Positions 43,228-51,197 of a stretch of DNA of 64,000 nt are shown in pieces; the stretch's first letter is position 1, and each line of letters opens with the position of its first letter. Below the pieces are notes generated by a model, which ran no database searches, was not told where the DNA came from, and saw only the letters and a list, made by a program, of their open reading frames with translations. The translations under genes and the position numbers were made by a program. The stretch covers positions 243,193 to 307,192 of the forward strand of contig NZ_JAAIKC010000006.1 in NCBI RefSeq assembly GCF_010820665.1, read 5' to 3'. The DNA comes from Paenibacillus sp. SYP-B3998 (lineage in GTDB: Bacteria; Bacillota; Bacilli; Paenibacillales; NBRC-103111).

Positions 43228-45106
43228 CTGTACGCTCTCCTTTATCCTTATCTGATTTTTCATAAAATAGATTTTCTGCAAAAAGTCCTGCCAATAGAAG
43301 TTCATACATATCCCCTATTTGTTCCTGTTCCAACTCATAGCTCATAACTATTGACATAGCTGTATTAAATTTACGAAATTCAAATCTAATTTTATGCTTG
43401 TATAACATGTAGCTATCCGAAACTTGTCTCTTAAGCTGGCTGCTATTTCTCGAACGCAAGAACGGCTCATAAATGCTTCCCGTCTTATTTCCTGCTTCAG
43501 ATAGGCTCAATAAATAACGTGCTAATTGTCCAGCAAGAACATAAAATTCTTCATCACTTTGACATTCGGCTACCTCCTCGGCGGCTAACTTCTCGCGCAA
43601 AGTTGATAATATATTTAAAACACGACCTGCCATGCTTACGCCTCCTTCATGAAACATTTTGTCAATTGATAATCGTAAATTCATCGTATCTGCTAGCACA
43701 TACATCCGAGAAAGTTCCGTAAATTTGAGCTGTTCCTCGATCAAACGAAGGGTTACCTTGGCAAATTGGCCACGCAGTGAGATTGAAGTTCCCTTGGTGA
43801 ACCAGTCGTGAAAGCCCTGTCTGCTCTGTAAGAACAGCGCAAGCATCACTCCCGTGAATTCCTTCGTCTTTACATCAGGTGTCTGGAATAGAAACTCTTG
43901 ATGCATACGTCCTCTGAAGAATCTGCTGCTGATCTCTTTTTGTAGAACTTCAACATGTCGAATTGGATCATAATAGATGAGTTCGCGCTCGTCATCTTTG
44001 GACTGATCCTTGCCCTCCCTCCGAAGCTGTAGAAAGTTCATCCAATCTACCTCTACGGACACGCTCGTCGGGAATGGTACATTTTCGAAGCTATGCAGTT
44101 CATTATAAGTTCCGTCCATATAAATATGGAGAGCGCCTTCCAGATTCGAACGATTCGTTCCGGGAACAAAGCCTGTCTCATAGCCAAGCTTGTTCATACG
44201 GTACTTAGGCTTGCTTGATGCCAACCATTCTGTAGCCTCTTTCGCCAGCAACGCTTGCTGGAGAGGAACACGATCCGGAGCTTGTATGCACATCGTTGTA
44301 TGTTCCATAAACGGCTTCTTGCTGTTCATCGTCATATCATTACTTGGCAGCCCAACAAGCTGTTCATCCACAAGTTGGTTATAATCATTGCTGTTATAAA
44401 TCTTTGGAATCACGTACAAGTCATACTCGTAACCATACAGACGTTCACAAGCTTGTGGGGTAGACGCAGCTGGGTCATCTAGACTAAAGAACAGCTTGAT
44501 GTAATTTTTGAAAGCAAGCCCCTTGACCCAGTTGACTAAAGGACCCACATAGTCTGCATACCAGGCTGCAACACGTTCAATCCCTTGCAACCGTTCAGGA
44601 CTATCCAGGTAATCCAGAGCTGGCGCATAAGCAGATTGCCCGAAAAAAAGGAGCGCATCGGTATGTTTTTTCTTACCGGGAAGAAGTCTTTCCCAATTAT
44701 CTTTGATCTGATTGGCCTGAGTAGCCATCAGGAATCTATCGATATTAGCTGACAAGCTATATTTATTTCCTATCTTCTCTTCAAGAAATACATCCCTCTT
44801 CATAAATAGGGCAAACGGATGACAGCTATGTACCTGTTTCTTTCCATCAACTGATTTATTTGAATCCAAGGTGGAGCTCCAATAATCCCGCTGTTTGAAC
44901 CATTGCAACAGATCGACACGTGTAGGCTCATCTTCTTTGGCACGAATGATCAAATGATTCCGCTTAATTTCAGAGAACTGCTCGTCCCAGCTCTGGTAAG
45001 GATTCAAACGGACATATAAACCTTCCTTTAATTTATAAGTATCCTGAACGATAGTAGGAAATTGCTGCTTCGCCTTCTCGAAGGAAGCTACCAGATCTTT
45101 AATCAC
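43220..45106 (-). CDS. cas8b: Type I-B Cascade large subunit Cas8b
   Basis: A 628-residue protein in the position and of the size of Cas8b (Csh1/TM1802 group), which recognises the PAM and recruits Cas3. The N-terminal half reads FALFMKRDVFLEEKIGNKYSLSANIDRFL and a long helical C-terminus follows (VSDSYMLYKHKIRFEFRKFN). Sequence similarity within Cas8 is low, so the call rests on operon order cas6-cas8-cas7-cas5-cas3 and length. No frameshift is evident. Confidence 0.88.
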   Translation of the reverse strand: MIKDLVASFEKAKQQFPTIVQDTYKLKEGLYVRLNPYQSWDEQFSEIKRNHLIIRAKEDEPTRVDLLQWFKQRDYWSSTLDSNKSVDGKKQVHSCHPFALFMKRDVFLEEKIGNKYSLSANIDRFLMATQANQIKDNWERLLPGKKKHTDALLFFGQSAYAPALDYLDSPERLQGIERVAAWYADYVGPLVNWVKGLAFKNYIKLFFSLDDPAASTPQACERLYGYEYDLYVIPKIYNSNDYNQLVDEQLVGLPSNDMTMNSKKPFMEHTTMCIQAPDRVPLQQALLAKEATEWLASSKPKYRMNKLGYETGFVPGTNRSNLEGALHIYMDGTYNELHSFENVPFPTSVSVEVDWMNFLQLRREGKDQSKDDERELIYYDPIRHVEVLQKEISSRFFRGRMHQEFLFQTPDVKTKEFTGVMLALFLQSRQGFHDWFTKGTSISLRGQFAKVTLRLIEEQLKFTELSRMYVLADTMNLRLSIDKMFHEGGVSMAGRVLNILSTLREKLAAEEVAECQSDEEFYVLAGQLARYLLSLSEAGNKTGSIYEPFLRSRNSSQLKRQVSDSYMLYKHKIRFEFRKFNTAMSIVMSYELEQEQIGDMYELLLAGLFAENLFYEKSDKDKGERTDG

Positions 45107-45130
45107 ACCGCTTACCCTCCTTTCGCTTTC

Positions 45131-45835
45131 TTACACTAGATACTTAGCTAGACAGAATCCCGCTCCGATAGACGAGCCCTTCTCGCCCAAGCCGCTGGCA
45201 AAAACCGTTTGAGCCAATCTTTGTGATTGCGGATCATCGTTAATAAATAGCTTCAGCTTATTGCCCAACAGCTTCCGCCCTTTGTAATGAAGACCTATCG
45301 GTTTCTTATTTTCCACTCTGATGCCTTGAATAAAATGATTTCCTTCCTCAACCTGCGTCTCAGGTTCAAGACTTAGAAGCTTCTTCACGGCATTATTATG
45401 GAGCTGTTGGAGCAGCTGCTCTACACTGTTCTCATGCAGCCAAGGCTTACGATTCACCGTAACAATCACCGGAGTAATCGCCAGCATTTCCGTAATATGC
45501 GTCATACGTTTAGGGCGTTGAATCTCACTAGTCACGAGTTGAAAGTGCTCGTCTTCCCTACACTGCTGCATGCATAACTTGAGTCTTTGCAAGGTATCTC
45601 GGAGCGGACTGCGAATAGTCAGTACATATGCTCGCCCCTGCTGATAAATACCGTCTTTCTCAATCGGAATCAAGCTGCTAAATACAATATGCTTGAAAGC
45701 CCTCTCATAATGGGATGCTTTAAATTCCTCGTCTGACAATTGCGCACGATGCAGCCAATTCCCGATGTGCTCCTGTATCGCCAAGTGATGCGTAGATTGT
45801 TTCAGAAGAATCGTTAGTTTTAGTTCATCAACCAT
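45131..45835 (-). CDS. cas6: crRNA-processing endoribonuclease Cas6
   Basis: A 234-residue RAMP protein, first gene of the cas operon. The C-terminal glycine-rich loop GLGEKGSSIGAGFCLAKYLV is the family hallmark; the N-terminal RAMP fold contains the conserved HYERAFKHIVFSSLIP block and His residues around 17 and 22 that could be catalytic. It cuts each repeat transcript upstream of the ATTGAAAC handle. It should also process the crRNA-like transcript encoded divergently at 45921-46020. Confidence 0.93.
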   Translation of the reverse strand: MVDELKLTILLKQSTHHLAIQEHIGNWLHRAQLSDEEFKASHYERAFKHIVFSSLIPIEKDGIYQQGRAYVLTIRSPLRDTLQRLKLCMQQCREDEHFQLVTSEIQRPKRMTHITEMLAITPVIVTVNRKPWLHENSVEQLLQQLHNNAVKKLLSLEPETQVEEGNHFIQGIRVENKKPIGLHYKGRKLLGNKLKLFINDDPQSQRLAQTVFASGLGEKGSSIGAGFCLAKYLV

Positions 45836-45884
45836 GCTTTCACCTCTTTGTTAAATTCTTAGACCAGGTTTTAAAAAATAACGA

Positions 45885-45913
45885 TTGTTAAATTCCAATA
45901 TTTTACTTATAAT
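45885..45913 (+). promoter_or_regulatory. Sigma-A promoter of the crRNA-like RNA
   Basis: TTGTTA (45885-45890), 17-nt spacer, TATAAT (45908-45913). The predicted start, about 7 nt further on, falls exactly at the beginning of pseudo-repeat 1 (45921). It points away from cas6. Confidence 0.75.
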
Positions 45914-45920
45914 TGTATTA

Positions 45921-46020
45921 TTAACCGTGCCATTTCGCAGACTTCAAGTCCGACGATAATGGATTGAAACAGTTAAATTGAATGTGTTTCTAACTCCATT
46001 TAACCGTAACGCAAAGTGTA
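45921..46020 (+). ncRNA. Solitary crRNA-like RNA (CreA/CreR-like): pseudo-repeat - pseudo-spacer - pseudo-repeat
   Basis: Pseudo-repeat 1 (45921-45970) opens TTAACCGT and closes with the exact crRNA handle ATTGAAAC; between them is an enlarged hairpin (CCATT...AATGG and, inside, GACTT-C-AAGTC). The 28-nt pseudo-spacer is 45971-45998. Pseudo-repeat 2 (45999-46020) reads TTTAACCGTAAC then GCAAAGTGTA; its stem ACGC-AAA-GTGT keeps the canonical repeat stem with one G-U pair. All three parts are in the sense required for plus-strand transcription from the promoter at 45885. Cas6 should process it and Cascade should load it. The pseudo-spacer's first 16 nt match a site at 46118-46133. The layout fits CreA antitoxin RNAs. 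Confidence 0.8.
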
Positions 46021-46114
46021 CCGTAGATATAATTTCAAGTTCATATTAATAGAAAATTTTTACTTAAAAGTCATATTAGAACATTATTATATGTTTCATT
46101 TTTTTGTATACACT

Positions 46115-46133
46115 TCAAGTTAAATTGAATGTG
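46115..46133 (+). promoter_or_regulatory. Candidate target site of the crRNA-like RNA, with TCA PAM
   Basis: AGTTAAATTGAATGTG (46118-46133) is identical to positions 1-16 of the pseudo-spacer and is preceded by TCA (46115-46117), a common I-B PAM. A possible -35 element TTGAAT (46125-46130) lies inside. Beyond position 16 the match stops, as expected for repression without cleavage. Confidence 0.75.
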
Positions 46134-46269
46134 AATTATTTATGGACAATAAGAATACTTATTATCTTTCTACATAAAGTATTTATTAAGCCTAAATCAG
46201 CACCTATGAGCAACCAGTTCACCAGAATCTTCATTATTAGGTAATTCCATGTATAAGTGAGGTGATTCT

Positions 46270-46335
46270 ATGGGCATAAAAGATTTACTGAAATTGTTAA
46301 TCCTCCTCGCCAATTTTATCTTGGAATTGCTTTAA
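46270..46335 (+). CDS. 21-aa hydrophobic peptide, CreT-like toxin candidate
   Basis: A micro-ORF too short for ordinary gene calling: ATG at 46270, 21 codons, TAA at 46333-46335, preceded by GAGGTG with a 5-nt spacer. The peptide begins MGIKDLLKLLILLANF and ends LELL; apart from five charged residues or polar Asn it is Leu/Ile, and should form one amphipathic membrane helix like type I toxins or phenol-soluble modulins. It lies 137 nt downstream of the site matched by the crRNA-like RNA. If Cascade is lost the gene would be derepressed, which would make it an addiction toxin. Toxicity is inferred. Confidence 0.6.
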   Translation: MGIKDLLKLLILLANFILELL

Positions 46336-46514
46336 TTTTTAAAATACAATTTCTTAGTCGACAAGCATTAAAGCCACCATCTAGAGCTACTTACAGTTCC
46401 GCCCCAGAAGGCGGAAGATATCCCTGTGACATCGTTGGGCAAGAGAAAGACATAGTTAATTTTTGCAAAGGAAATTGTGAAAACAACATGTTGATCTAAT
46501 GAAATAAAAAACGA

Positions 46515-46681
46515 GGTTGTCCCAAAAGTGCTCGCACGAATGGAAAAATCCCGTAATTTTATAAAAAAGAACCTCTGATTCCACTTCAACTAATAGCGTG
46601 GAGACGGAGGTTCTTTTTATACATGAAATCTAGCCCTACGTAGGAGCTCGAAAAATCATAAATTGATTATTGGGACAAACC
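46515..46681. mobile_element. MITE-like element / IS-end remnant with internal terminator
   Basis: About 167 bp bounded by imperfect terminal inverted repeats: GGTTGTCCCAA at the left and TTGGGACAAACC at the right. Inside, AAAAAGAACCTC and GAGGTTCTTTTT form a strong hairpin (about 46562-46616). Ends of this kind occur on IS1182/IS4-like elements. There is no transposase. It sits 180 bp after the micro-ORF and may isolate it from downstream transcription. Confidence 0.55.
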
Positions 46682-46701
46682 TTTATACTCTTACGCACCT
46701 T

Positions 46702-47811
46702 TTATTTATCATAAAGCTCATTCAACCAATGAACACCTGTCGGTAATTCGCCATCTTTTCCAATTTCTATAAAATTCACATAAGATAAGTTGCTCTTCAT
46801 CTTTACTAAATCTTTAACCTTTGCCGTACCCTCCAAATCTGTAATATTGAATTTTTCAAATCCCAATTGTTGCAGATTCTCTTGGAATCCTATTAATGAC
46901 ATCTCATTTACATTTGCATCAAACCAGCTCACAGTAAACTCTTCTTTATCATTCTCTTTTATTCCAGCAGCGTATATCTGCGAAATTGTAAGGTCATAGT
47001 CTTTTTCAATTACTCCTAAACCATTACCCGAAAAAGCTTCTTTATTAAAAGTAATCGCAAATTGCACAACATCTTCATTATTAGAAAATTTCAATTCTTT
47101 AGTAGCTTCATTTTTGTACTGATCAAGCTTTTCTTTGGAATTAATTAAGGAATAACTTTTCACTTTTTTATTTTTGATATCTGTCTGGTATTGATTGAAA
47201 GAACTATCAAATGAGTCAGGAAGAAAAAAATCTTGGTATTTTTTATTTATTTTTTCGGCATCTTTAAAGTAAATCGTAGAAATATCATCGTTAGTTTTGA
47301 CGATTTCATTTAGAGTCCCACCAGGTTGAGAATACCCTTGTAAACTTTCTAATGTTACAGACGGGTTGCCATCTGAAGTATTCAGCCACGCCGTATAAAA
47401 TACATAAGGTTTATTTGCTTTCATATTTGATGTTTGCAAAATTGATAACTTAACTTCTTCCCCTTGATTATAAGCAGCATATTTCCTTGTGAATTTGGCG
47501 CCCGGTAAATTTGTATACATTAACTTGGATCTTAACTCATCAGTTTTTCCCACTTTATACACGAGAGCAGGAAAAAATTGTTTGTACTTATCTTCACTTT
47601 GAAATTCTCCAATTTTATCAGCGGTCCATTTCATCGTCGTTTTCGTCGATAAAAGTTTTTTATCAACTTTAGAAGTTACTATTTCGCTACTGGATGGATG
47701 ATCCCAATTCGCTGTTTCTAAATTTGTAAAGCTTGCTGAATTAGCAAATGCGCTGGTGTAAAGCAACCCATTAATTACAATAACTGCAGAAACTATTTTC
47801 CATTTTACCAT
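46702..47811 (-). CDS. Secreted protein of unknown function, about 370 aa
   Basis: A signal peptide (MVKWKIVSAVIVINGLLYTSAFA) is followed by about 345 soluble residues, Lys/Asn-rich and mostly beta with acidic helices. The C-terminal third (ISQIYAAGIKENDKEEFTVSWFDANVNEMSLIGF) resembles a processed regulatory sensor-like fold (anti-sigma factor N-terminal-type) only loosely. I do not recognise it. The start at ATG 47811 puts the signal peptide first; the frame extends to 47865. Composition is more AT-rich than the cas genes, which suggests separate acquisition. Confidence 0.6.
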   Translation of the reverse strand: MVKWKIVSAVIVINGLLYTSAFANSASFTNLETANWDHPSSSEIVTSKVDKKLLSTKTTMKWTADKIGEFQSEDKYKQFFPALVYKVGKTDELRSKLMYTNLPGAKFTRKYAAYNQGEEVKLSILQTSNMKANKPYVFYTAWLNTSDGNPSVTLESLQGYSQPGGTLNEIVKTNDDISTIYFKDAEKINKKYQDFFLPDSFDSSFNQYQTDIKNKKVKSYSLINSKEKLDQYKNEATKELKFSNNEDVVQFAITFNKEAFSGNGLGVIEKDYDLTISQIYAAGIKENDKEEFTVSWFDANVNEMSLIGFQENLQQLGFEKFNITDLEGTAKVKDLVKMKSNLSYVNFIEIGKDGELPTGVHWLNELYDK

Positions 47812-47957
47812 ATACTTCCCATCCCTTCCTTGAACATAATACCATAAAATCCCTAATAAGGGCAATCTTCATAGAAACATACTCAAAATCAAAGTTCATT
47901 GGTGGGGCTAAGTCTCTATACTAGTTTTTCTAGTGGTCACGTCAATGGCTCAGGACA

Positions 47958-48184
47958 GTTTAAAACACTTAGTGCTACGGTTAAAAACTCTCTTATACAC
48001 ACGTCCTCGAACCGCAATCCATGTTTCAATACAGCTACTGTTACGGTTAAGTACGTTCCATCGAATCGACTTCGACATACGAAATCGGTTTCAATACAGC
48101 TACTGTTACGGTTAAAGGCACCAAAACATTTTGAACCAGAAATGTCGGAAGAATGTTTCAATACAGCTACTGTTACGGTTAAAG
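47958..48184 (-). CRISPR. CRISPR block 3a, variant repeat, leaderless
   Basis: One degenerate (47958-47987) and three repeats (48023, 48088, 48155) of a variant type that starts GTTTCAATACAGC and ends TTACGGTTAAAG; the 48023 copy lacks one A near its end. Spacers are 35-37 nt. The degenerate copy at the low-coordinate end marks the leader-distal terminus. After the last repeat there is no leader but the truncated SprT-like gene. It is probably the distal half of the array at 51527-51888. Confidence 0.9.
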
Positions 48185-48663
48185 ACACTGCTGAATTTTT
48201 AAATATTGAATTTTACGAAACGATGGACACCATGCTACATGAAATGATTCATTTGTATTGTAAAGTGAAAGGGATTCAAGATACATCGCGCAATGGCTCC
48301 TATCATAACAAGAGATTTAAAGAAGAGTGCTTAAAACGAGGATTCTATTATCCAGACCCTGATCCGGATTCGAAAATTGGATGGGCATATCCTAAAATAA
48401 CTGAAGAAACAAAGCGAATTATGGATGCATTCTCCATAAACCGAAGTGTATTTCAAATAGCAAGGAAAACATTCCAATCTACACCGGATAGAAATGAGTC
48501 AGAGGAGAACGAAGGAACAGGTCCCCGCGGTTCTTCCAGAAGGAAAAAAACACATATTATTAAATGGGTTTGCCCTGGATGTCTGGCCCCTGTTCGGTCC
48601 TCAAAGACCGTTAATATTATTTGTGGTGATTGCAAGGAAGTATTTGTTGAAGCGTCTGTTTAA
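48185..48663 (+). pseudogene. 5'-truncated SprT-like zinc metalloprotease gene
   Basis: Directly after a CRISPR repeat the plus strand is open for 159 codons: EFYETMDTMLHEMIHLYCKVKG carries the HExxH zinc motif, then DTSRNGSYHNKRFKEECLKRG, typical of phage and chromosomal SprT-like proteins, and a C-terminal zinc ribbon (CPGCLAPVRSS...CGDCKEVF). The N-terminal part of the SprT fold and the start codon are missing; they end at the array junction. The gene is therefore a fragment of a captured or inserted element. Confidence 0.8.
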
Positions 48664-49280
48664 TGCTCTTAGTGAAAAATATTTTAAGGACTAAGCAGAA
48701 AATTACTGGGGCCGCTGCCCCGAAGATAAAAACGGGGGGGGGCCCGCCCAGAACCTAAGTTTGGTGGCCGAAAGGCAGTTTGGTCGAAAGGCTTCCCGAA
48801 TATACGCGCCGTACAAGGTAGGTACATATAACTTGTTTTGTTTCATCTTGTCCACTTGGCTCGGAGGTTGCCCCTACCGGGCTATTCGTTATGTTCAATC
48901 GATTAGATACTTAATCTTTGTTTACTTGATTAATCCACTCTTCTTTCCAATTGATTCGTTCCTTTCAACCACACACACTAGTAAATCACGGTGATCAAAA
49001 TATACGTCGTATTATGCGGAATTTTGTCTTCGTGCCCACGAAAGTGGTCCCGGTTTATTCTAAAACCCTATTAATAATGGGAAAATATAACTATTTTTAC
49101 ATAAGAATGTAACATATGATTAATTTTAGGTGTCTATTATATTGCATGAGAAAATGTGATAGATGGTAGGTGTTGCTTAGAGATTCTAGTTCTATTGTTG
49201 GTTGAACGTATTCTCTTTTGATTGTTAGAACTAGTTAGAAATAAACTAATTATACTTATTGTGGGTCCAGCCGAAGTAAC
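48664..49280. other. Intergenic region without recognisable gene
   Basis: About 620 nt. It contains a GGGGC-CGCT-GCCCC hairpin near 48709 and a run of nine Gs near 48734-48742 followed by CCCGCCC, both out of character with the AT-rich surroundings. No gene, repeat or tRNA is recognisable; an AAGGAGGC-type ribosome site for the next gene lies at the right end. Confidence 0.5.
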
Positions 49281-49300
49281 CCGTACAGGAGGCTTAATTA

Positions 49301-50509
49301 ATGAAAAAAACTATTTTAGTAGCAATGTCTTTAGCTTTGACTTTATCATTGTCTTCTTCTGCTCTTGCGAGTAATAGTTCACAAAAATCAGAAATCGTAT
49401 TCTTTGACAATGAAGCAGATAGAGCAGTGAAAAAATTAAAAGAAAAAACAACTGATGAAGAAGCAACTACTTTATTAAAAAAATTCAATCCTCAAACTTC
49501 CTACTCTGACAATACTAAACAAATAGCTATTAACTATGATGAAATCAATTCAAATCCGTCCTTTGTTAAGCGTGCTACTCAACATTTCAATAAAGGTGGT
49601 ACTATTTACTTTTACGGTTCTAATTTAAAGCTCTCAGATATTGAATCTGTATTAGGTGTAGTAATTGAAAAGAAACCTAATCCTAAAGCGAATGATAAAG
49701 GAGAAACAATTACTACCGCTGAGGAAGAGACATATCAAATTATTGGGATCAGTCCAAAAAACTTAAAAAAACCTTATTTACGACAAATCAAAAATGTTAT
49801 AGATGGGAAAACGGAACCAGTTTCAAATCTAAAAAAACACAAAGATATCTTTGTTCAAGAAGTTATGAGTATTGTAAACGAGGATCCTTTTAAATCAAAT
49901 GAAATTAGTGTATTAGACTATCAATCAGATCCTATCGTTGCTTCTAAATATAGTATTACCAAGACCATCTATCAGGGCTCAGACAAAGTTTTTTATCAAA
50001 ATGTGTTTTGGATTTTGCACCAAAACACAACAAGTGATACTGATCATAATTACGATTATTTCTATATTGAACATTCTGTCGAAACTAATTTTTACAATGG
50101 AGCAAGGGTATTAAGTACAAGTTCAGGAGGTTCAGGTAATACCTTTGATTTAGTTCATACCCTACCATATTCATCAGACATACAAAGAGAATATTCACCC
50201 AAGTCAACATCGAGCAGTTCCGTATATACTGTTGCTTTACCTTGGGTAGTACAATGGCAATTCTCTCTAAATGCTTCAGCTGCTCTTACCTCAACTGGCT
50301 CTCAATCAACTGGTATTGCGAAGTATTCGTGGACACCAACATGGGCACAGTCATGGTTACAATTCCCTGAGACTTATAAACCGGGCACTGCCTGGGCATC
50401 TAAAGGTAATTCATTAGCATCAATTGATCTACAAGAATACATTGTATATACGTACAATTCAAAAACCTATAGTGATGTTTCGAATCAACAAGTAAGACAT
50501 TATTATTGA
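49301..50509 (+). CDS. Secreted protein of unknown function, 402 aa
   Basis: A signal peptide (MKKTILVAMSLALTLSLSSSALA) precedes about 380 residues rich in Ser, Asn, Lys and Tyr. The C-terminal half (TNFYNGARVLSTSSGG..., WVVQWQFSLNASAALTSTGSQSTGIAKYSWTPTWAQSWLQF) looks like a beta-rich extracellular domain. The family is unknown to me. It is distinctly AT-rich, lies in the segment between the two variant CRISPR blocks, and ends in a very strong terminator. GGAGG precedes the ATG. Confidence 0.65.
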   Translation: MKKTILVAMSLALTLSLSSSALASNSSQKSEIVFFDNEADRAVKKLKEKTTDEEATTLLKKFNPQTSYSDNTKQIAINYDEINSNPSFVKRATQHFNKGGTIYFYGSNLKLSDIESVLGVVIEKKPNPKANDKGETITTAEEETYQIIGISPKNLKKPYLRQIKNVIDGKTEPVSNLKKHKDIFVQEVMSIVNEDPFKSNEISVLDYQSDPIVASKYSITKTIYQGSDKVFYQNVFWILHQNTTSDTDHNYDYFYIEHSVETNFYNGARVLSTSSGGSGNTFDLVHTLPYSSDIQREYSPKSTSSSSVYTVALPWVVQWQFSLNASAALTSTGSQSTGIAKYSWTPTWAQSWLQFPETYKPGTAWASKGNSLASIDLQEYIVYTYNSKTYSDVSNQQVRHYY

Positions 50510-50566
50510 TAGCTAACCTATTTAGTAATCATTAATAAAAATAGGGGAAATAATAATTGCGCATTA

Positions 50567-50619
50567 TGCAAATAAGAATACCCGGTGCGCTTCGGCGGCA
50601 CTGGGTATTCTTATTTGCA
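50567..50619 (+). terminator. Long hairpin terminator
   Basis: TGCAAATAAGAATACCC-GTGC pairs with GCAC-GGGTATTCTTATTTGCA around CGCTTCGGCG-type loop with one mismatch, one of the longest stems in the window. It follows the 402-residue secreted protein gene and is active in principle in either direction. Confidence 0.85.
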
Positions 50620-50686
50620 TTTAATTTGGTTTATCAACACATTTCCTTTAGATTATACCTGGCTAAATGTTGCAATTGAGTGTCTT

Positions 50687-50896
50687 TTAATCTTTCTTAC
50701 TTATTAAGAGAACTCCTAGTAAAAAAGTTGCTATAATCAAAAAATATGACACAATAGGTATCTCTGCAAAAAAACTTCCATAGGATACTACTCCAGTACC
50801 TGCCATTTTTATAGATTTTGAAATCTGACCTAAGACTAACACTAAACTACTAGTTAATAGTGAAAAAGCTATTATTAAGAATCCAACTGAACGCAT
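50687..50896 (-). CDS. Small two-helix membrane protein, 69 aa
   Basis: A GGGAGG site precedes the ATG. The protein has two membrane helices (VGFLIIAFSLLTSSLVLVLG and VSYFLIIATFLLGVLLIS) joined by a Gly/Ser loop and ends in a short basic tail. It contains no recognised motif; it could be a holin-like or immunity-like protein. It lies in the AT-rich segment between the two variant CRISPR blocks. Confidence 0.55.
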   Translation of the reverse strand: MRSVGFLIIAFSLLTSSLVLVLGQISKSIKMAGTGVVSYGSFFAEIPIVSYFLIIATFLLGVLLISKKD

Positions 50897-50908
50897 ACTT
50901 TTCCTCCC

Positions 50909-51139
50909 TTAAAAATCTTCTCTCCCTATCAACAACTTGCGGTTTGCCAAATTGATTTGTTTCATTTTCATTGATGCATACCCCTCTTTACTTGTGAATC
51001 TCTCCGTACAATCTTGTTCCTCAACATAAGCATCATTCCCTATTCTTCTGTTAACTTTTCTAGCATTCTCACGAACTCTCTGCAAGACGTTTGTTGTATC
51101 GAATTTATTTCTGAATGCCATCTTTGACAGACTCGACAT
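50909..51139 (-). CDS. Hypothetical protein, 76 aa
   Basis: A small basic protein (VLQRVRENARKVNRRIG, MKMKQINLANRKLLIG) immediately upstream of the small membrane protein and co-directional with it. No convincing ribosome site precedes either possible Met (51139 or 51121), so its reality is uncertain. No family recognised. Confidence 0.35.
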   Translation of the reverse strand: MSSLSKMAFRNKFDTTNVLQRVRENARKVNRRIGNDAYVEEQDCTERFTSKEGYASMKMKQINLANRKLLIGREDF

Positions 51140-51197
51140 CGCCGTTGATATATATATACTATTCTGTGTACTGCCATTTGCCGATATGCTAGTTATC

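Noticed and set aside
45846..45894. Two 8-nt matches (GTTAAATT) of the pseudo-spacer in the cas6 upstream region, which could mean autorepression of the cas operon (CreR-like)
   Set aside because: Matches are short, begin at position 2, lack a TCA motif (CTT and GAT instead) and lie in AT-rich sequence; the 16-nt site at 46118 is far stronger. A weak dual role is not excluded.
46368..46589. A 73-codon minus-strand frame
   Set aside because: It runs through the left end of the MITE-like element, lacks a ribosome site and has no plausible protein character.
47899..48663. A single 254-codon plus-strand frame
   Set aside because: Its first 95 codons are CRISPR repeats and spacers that happen to be open; only the part after 48184 is SprT-like protein sequence.
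48761..48994. A 77-codon plus-strand frame in the gap after the SprT-like fragment
   Set aside because: No ribosome site, no recognisable domain, and composition like the surrounding non-coding DNA.
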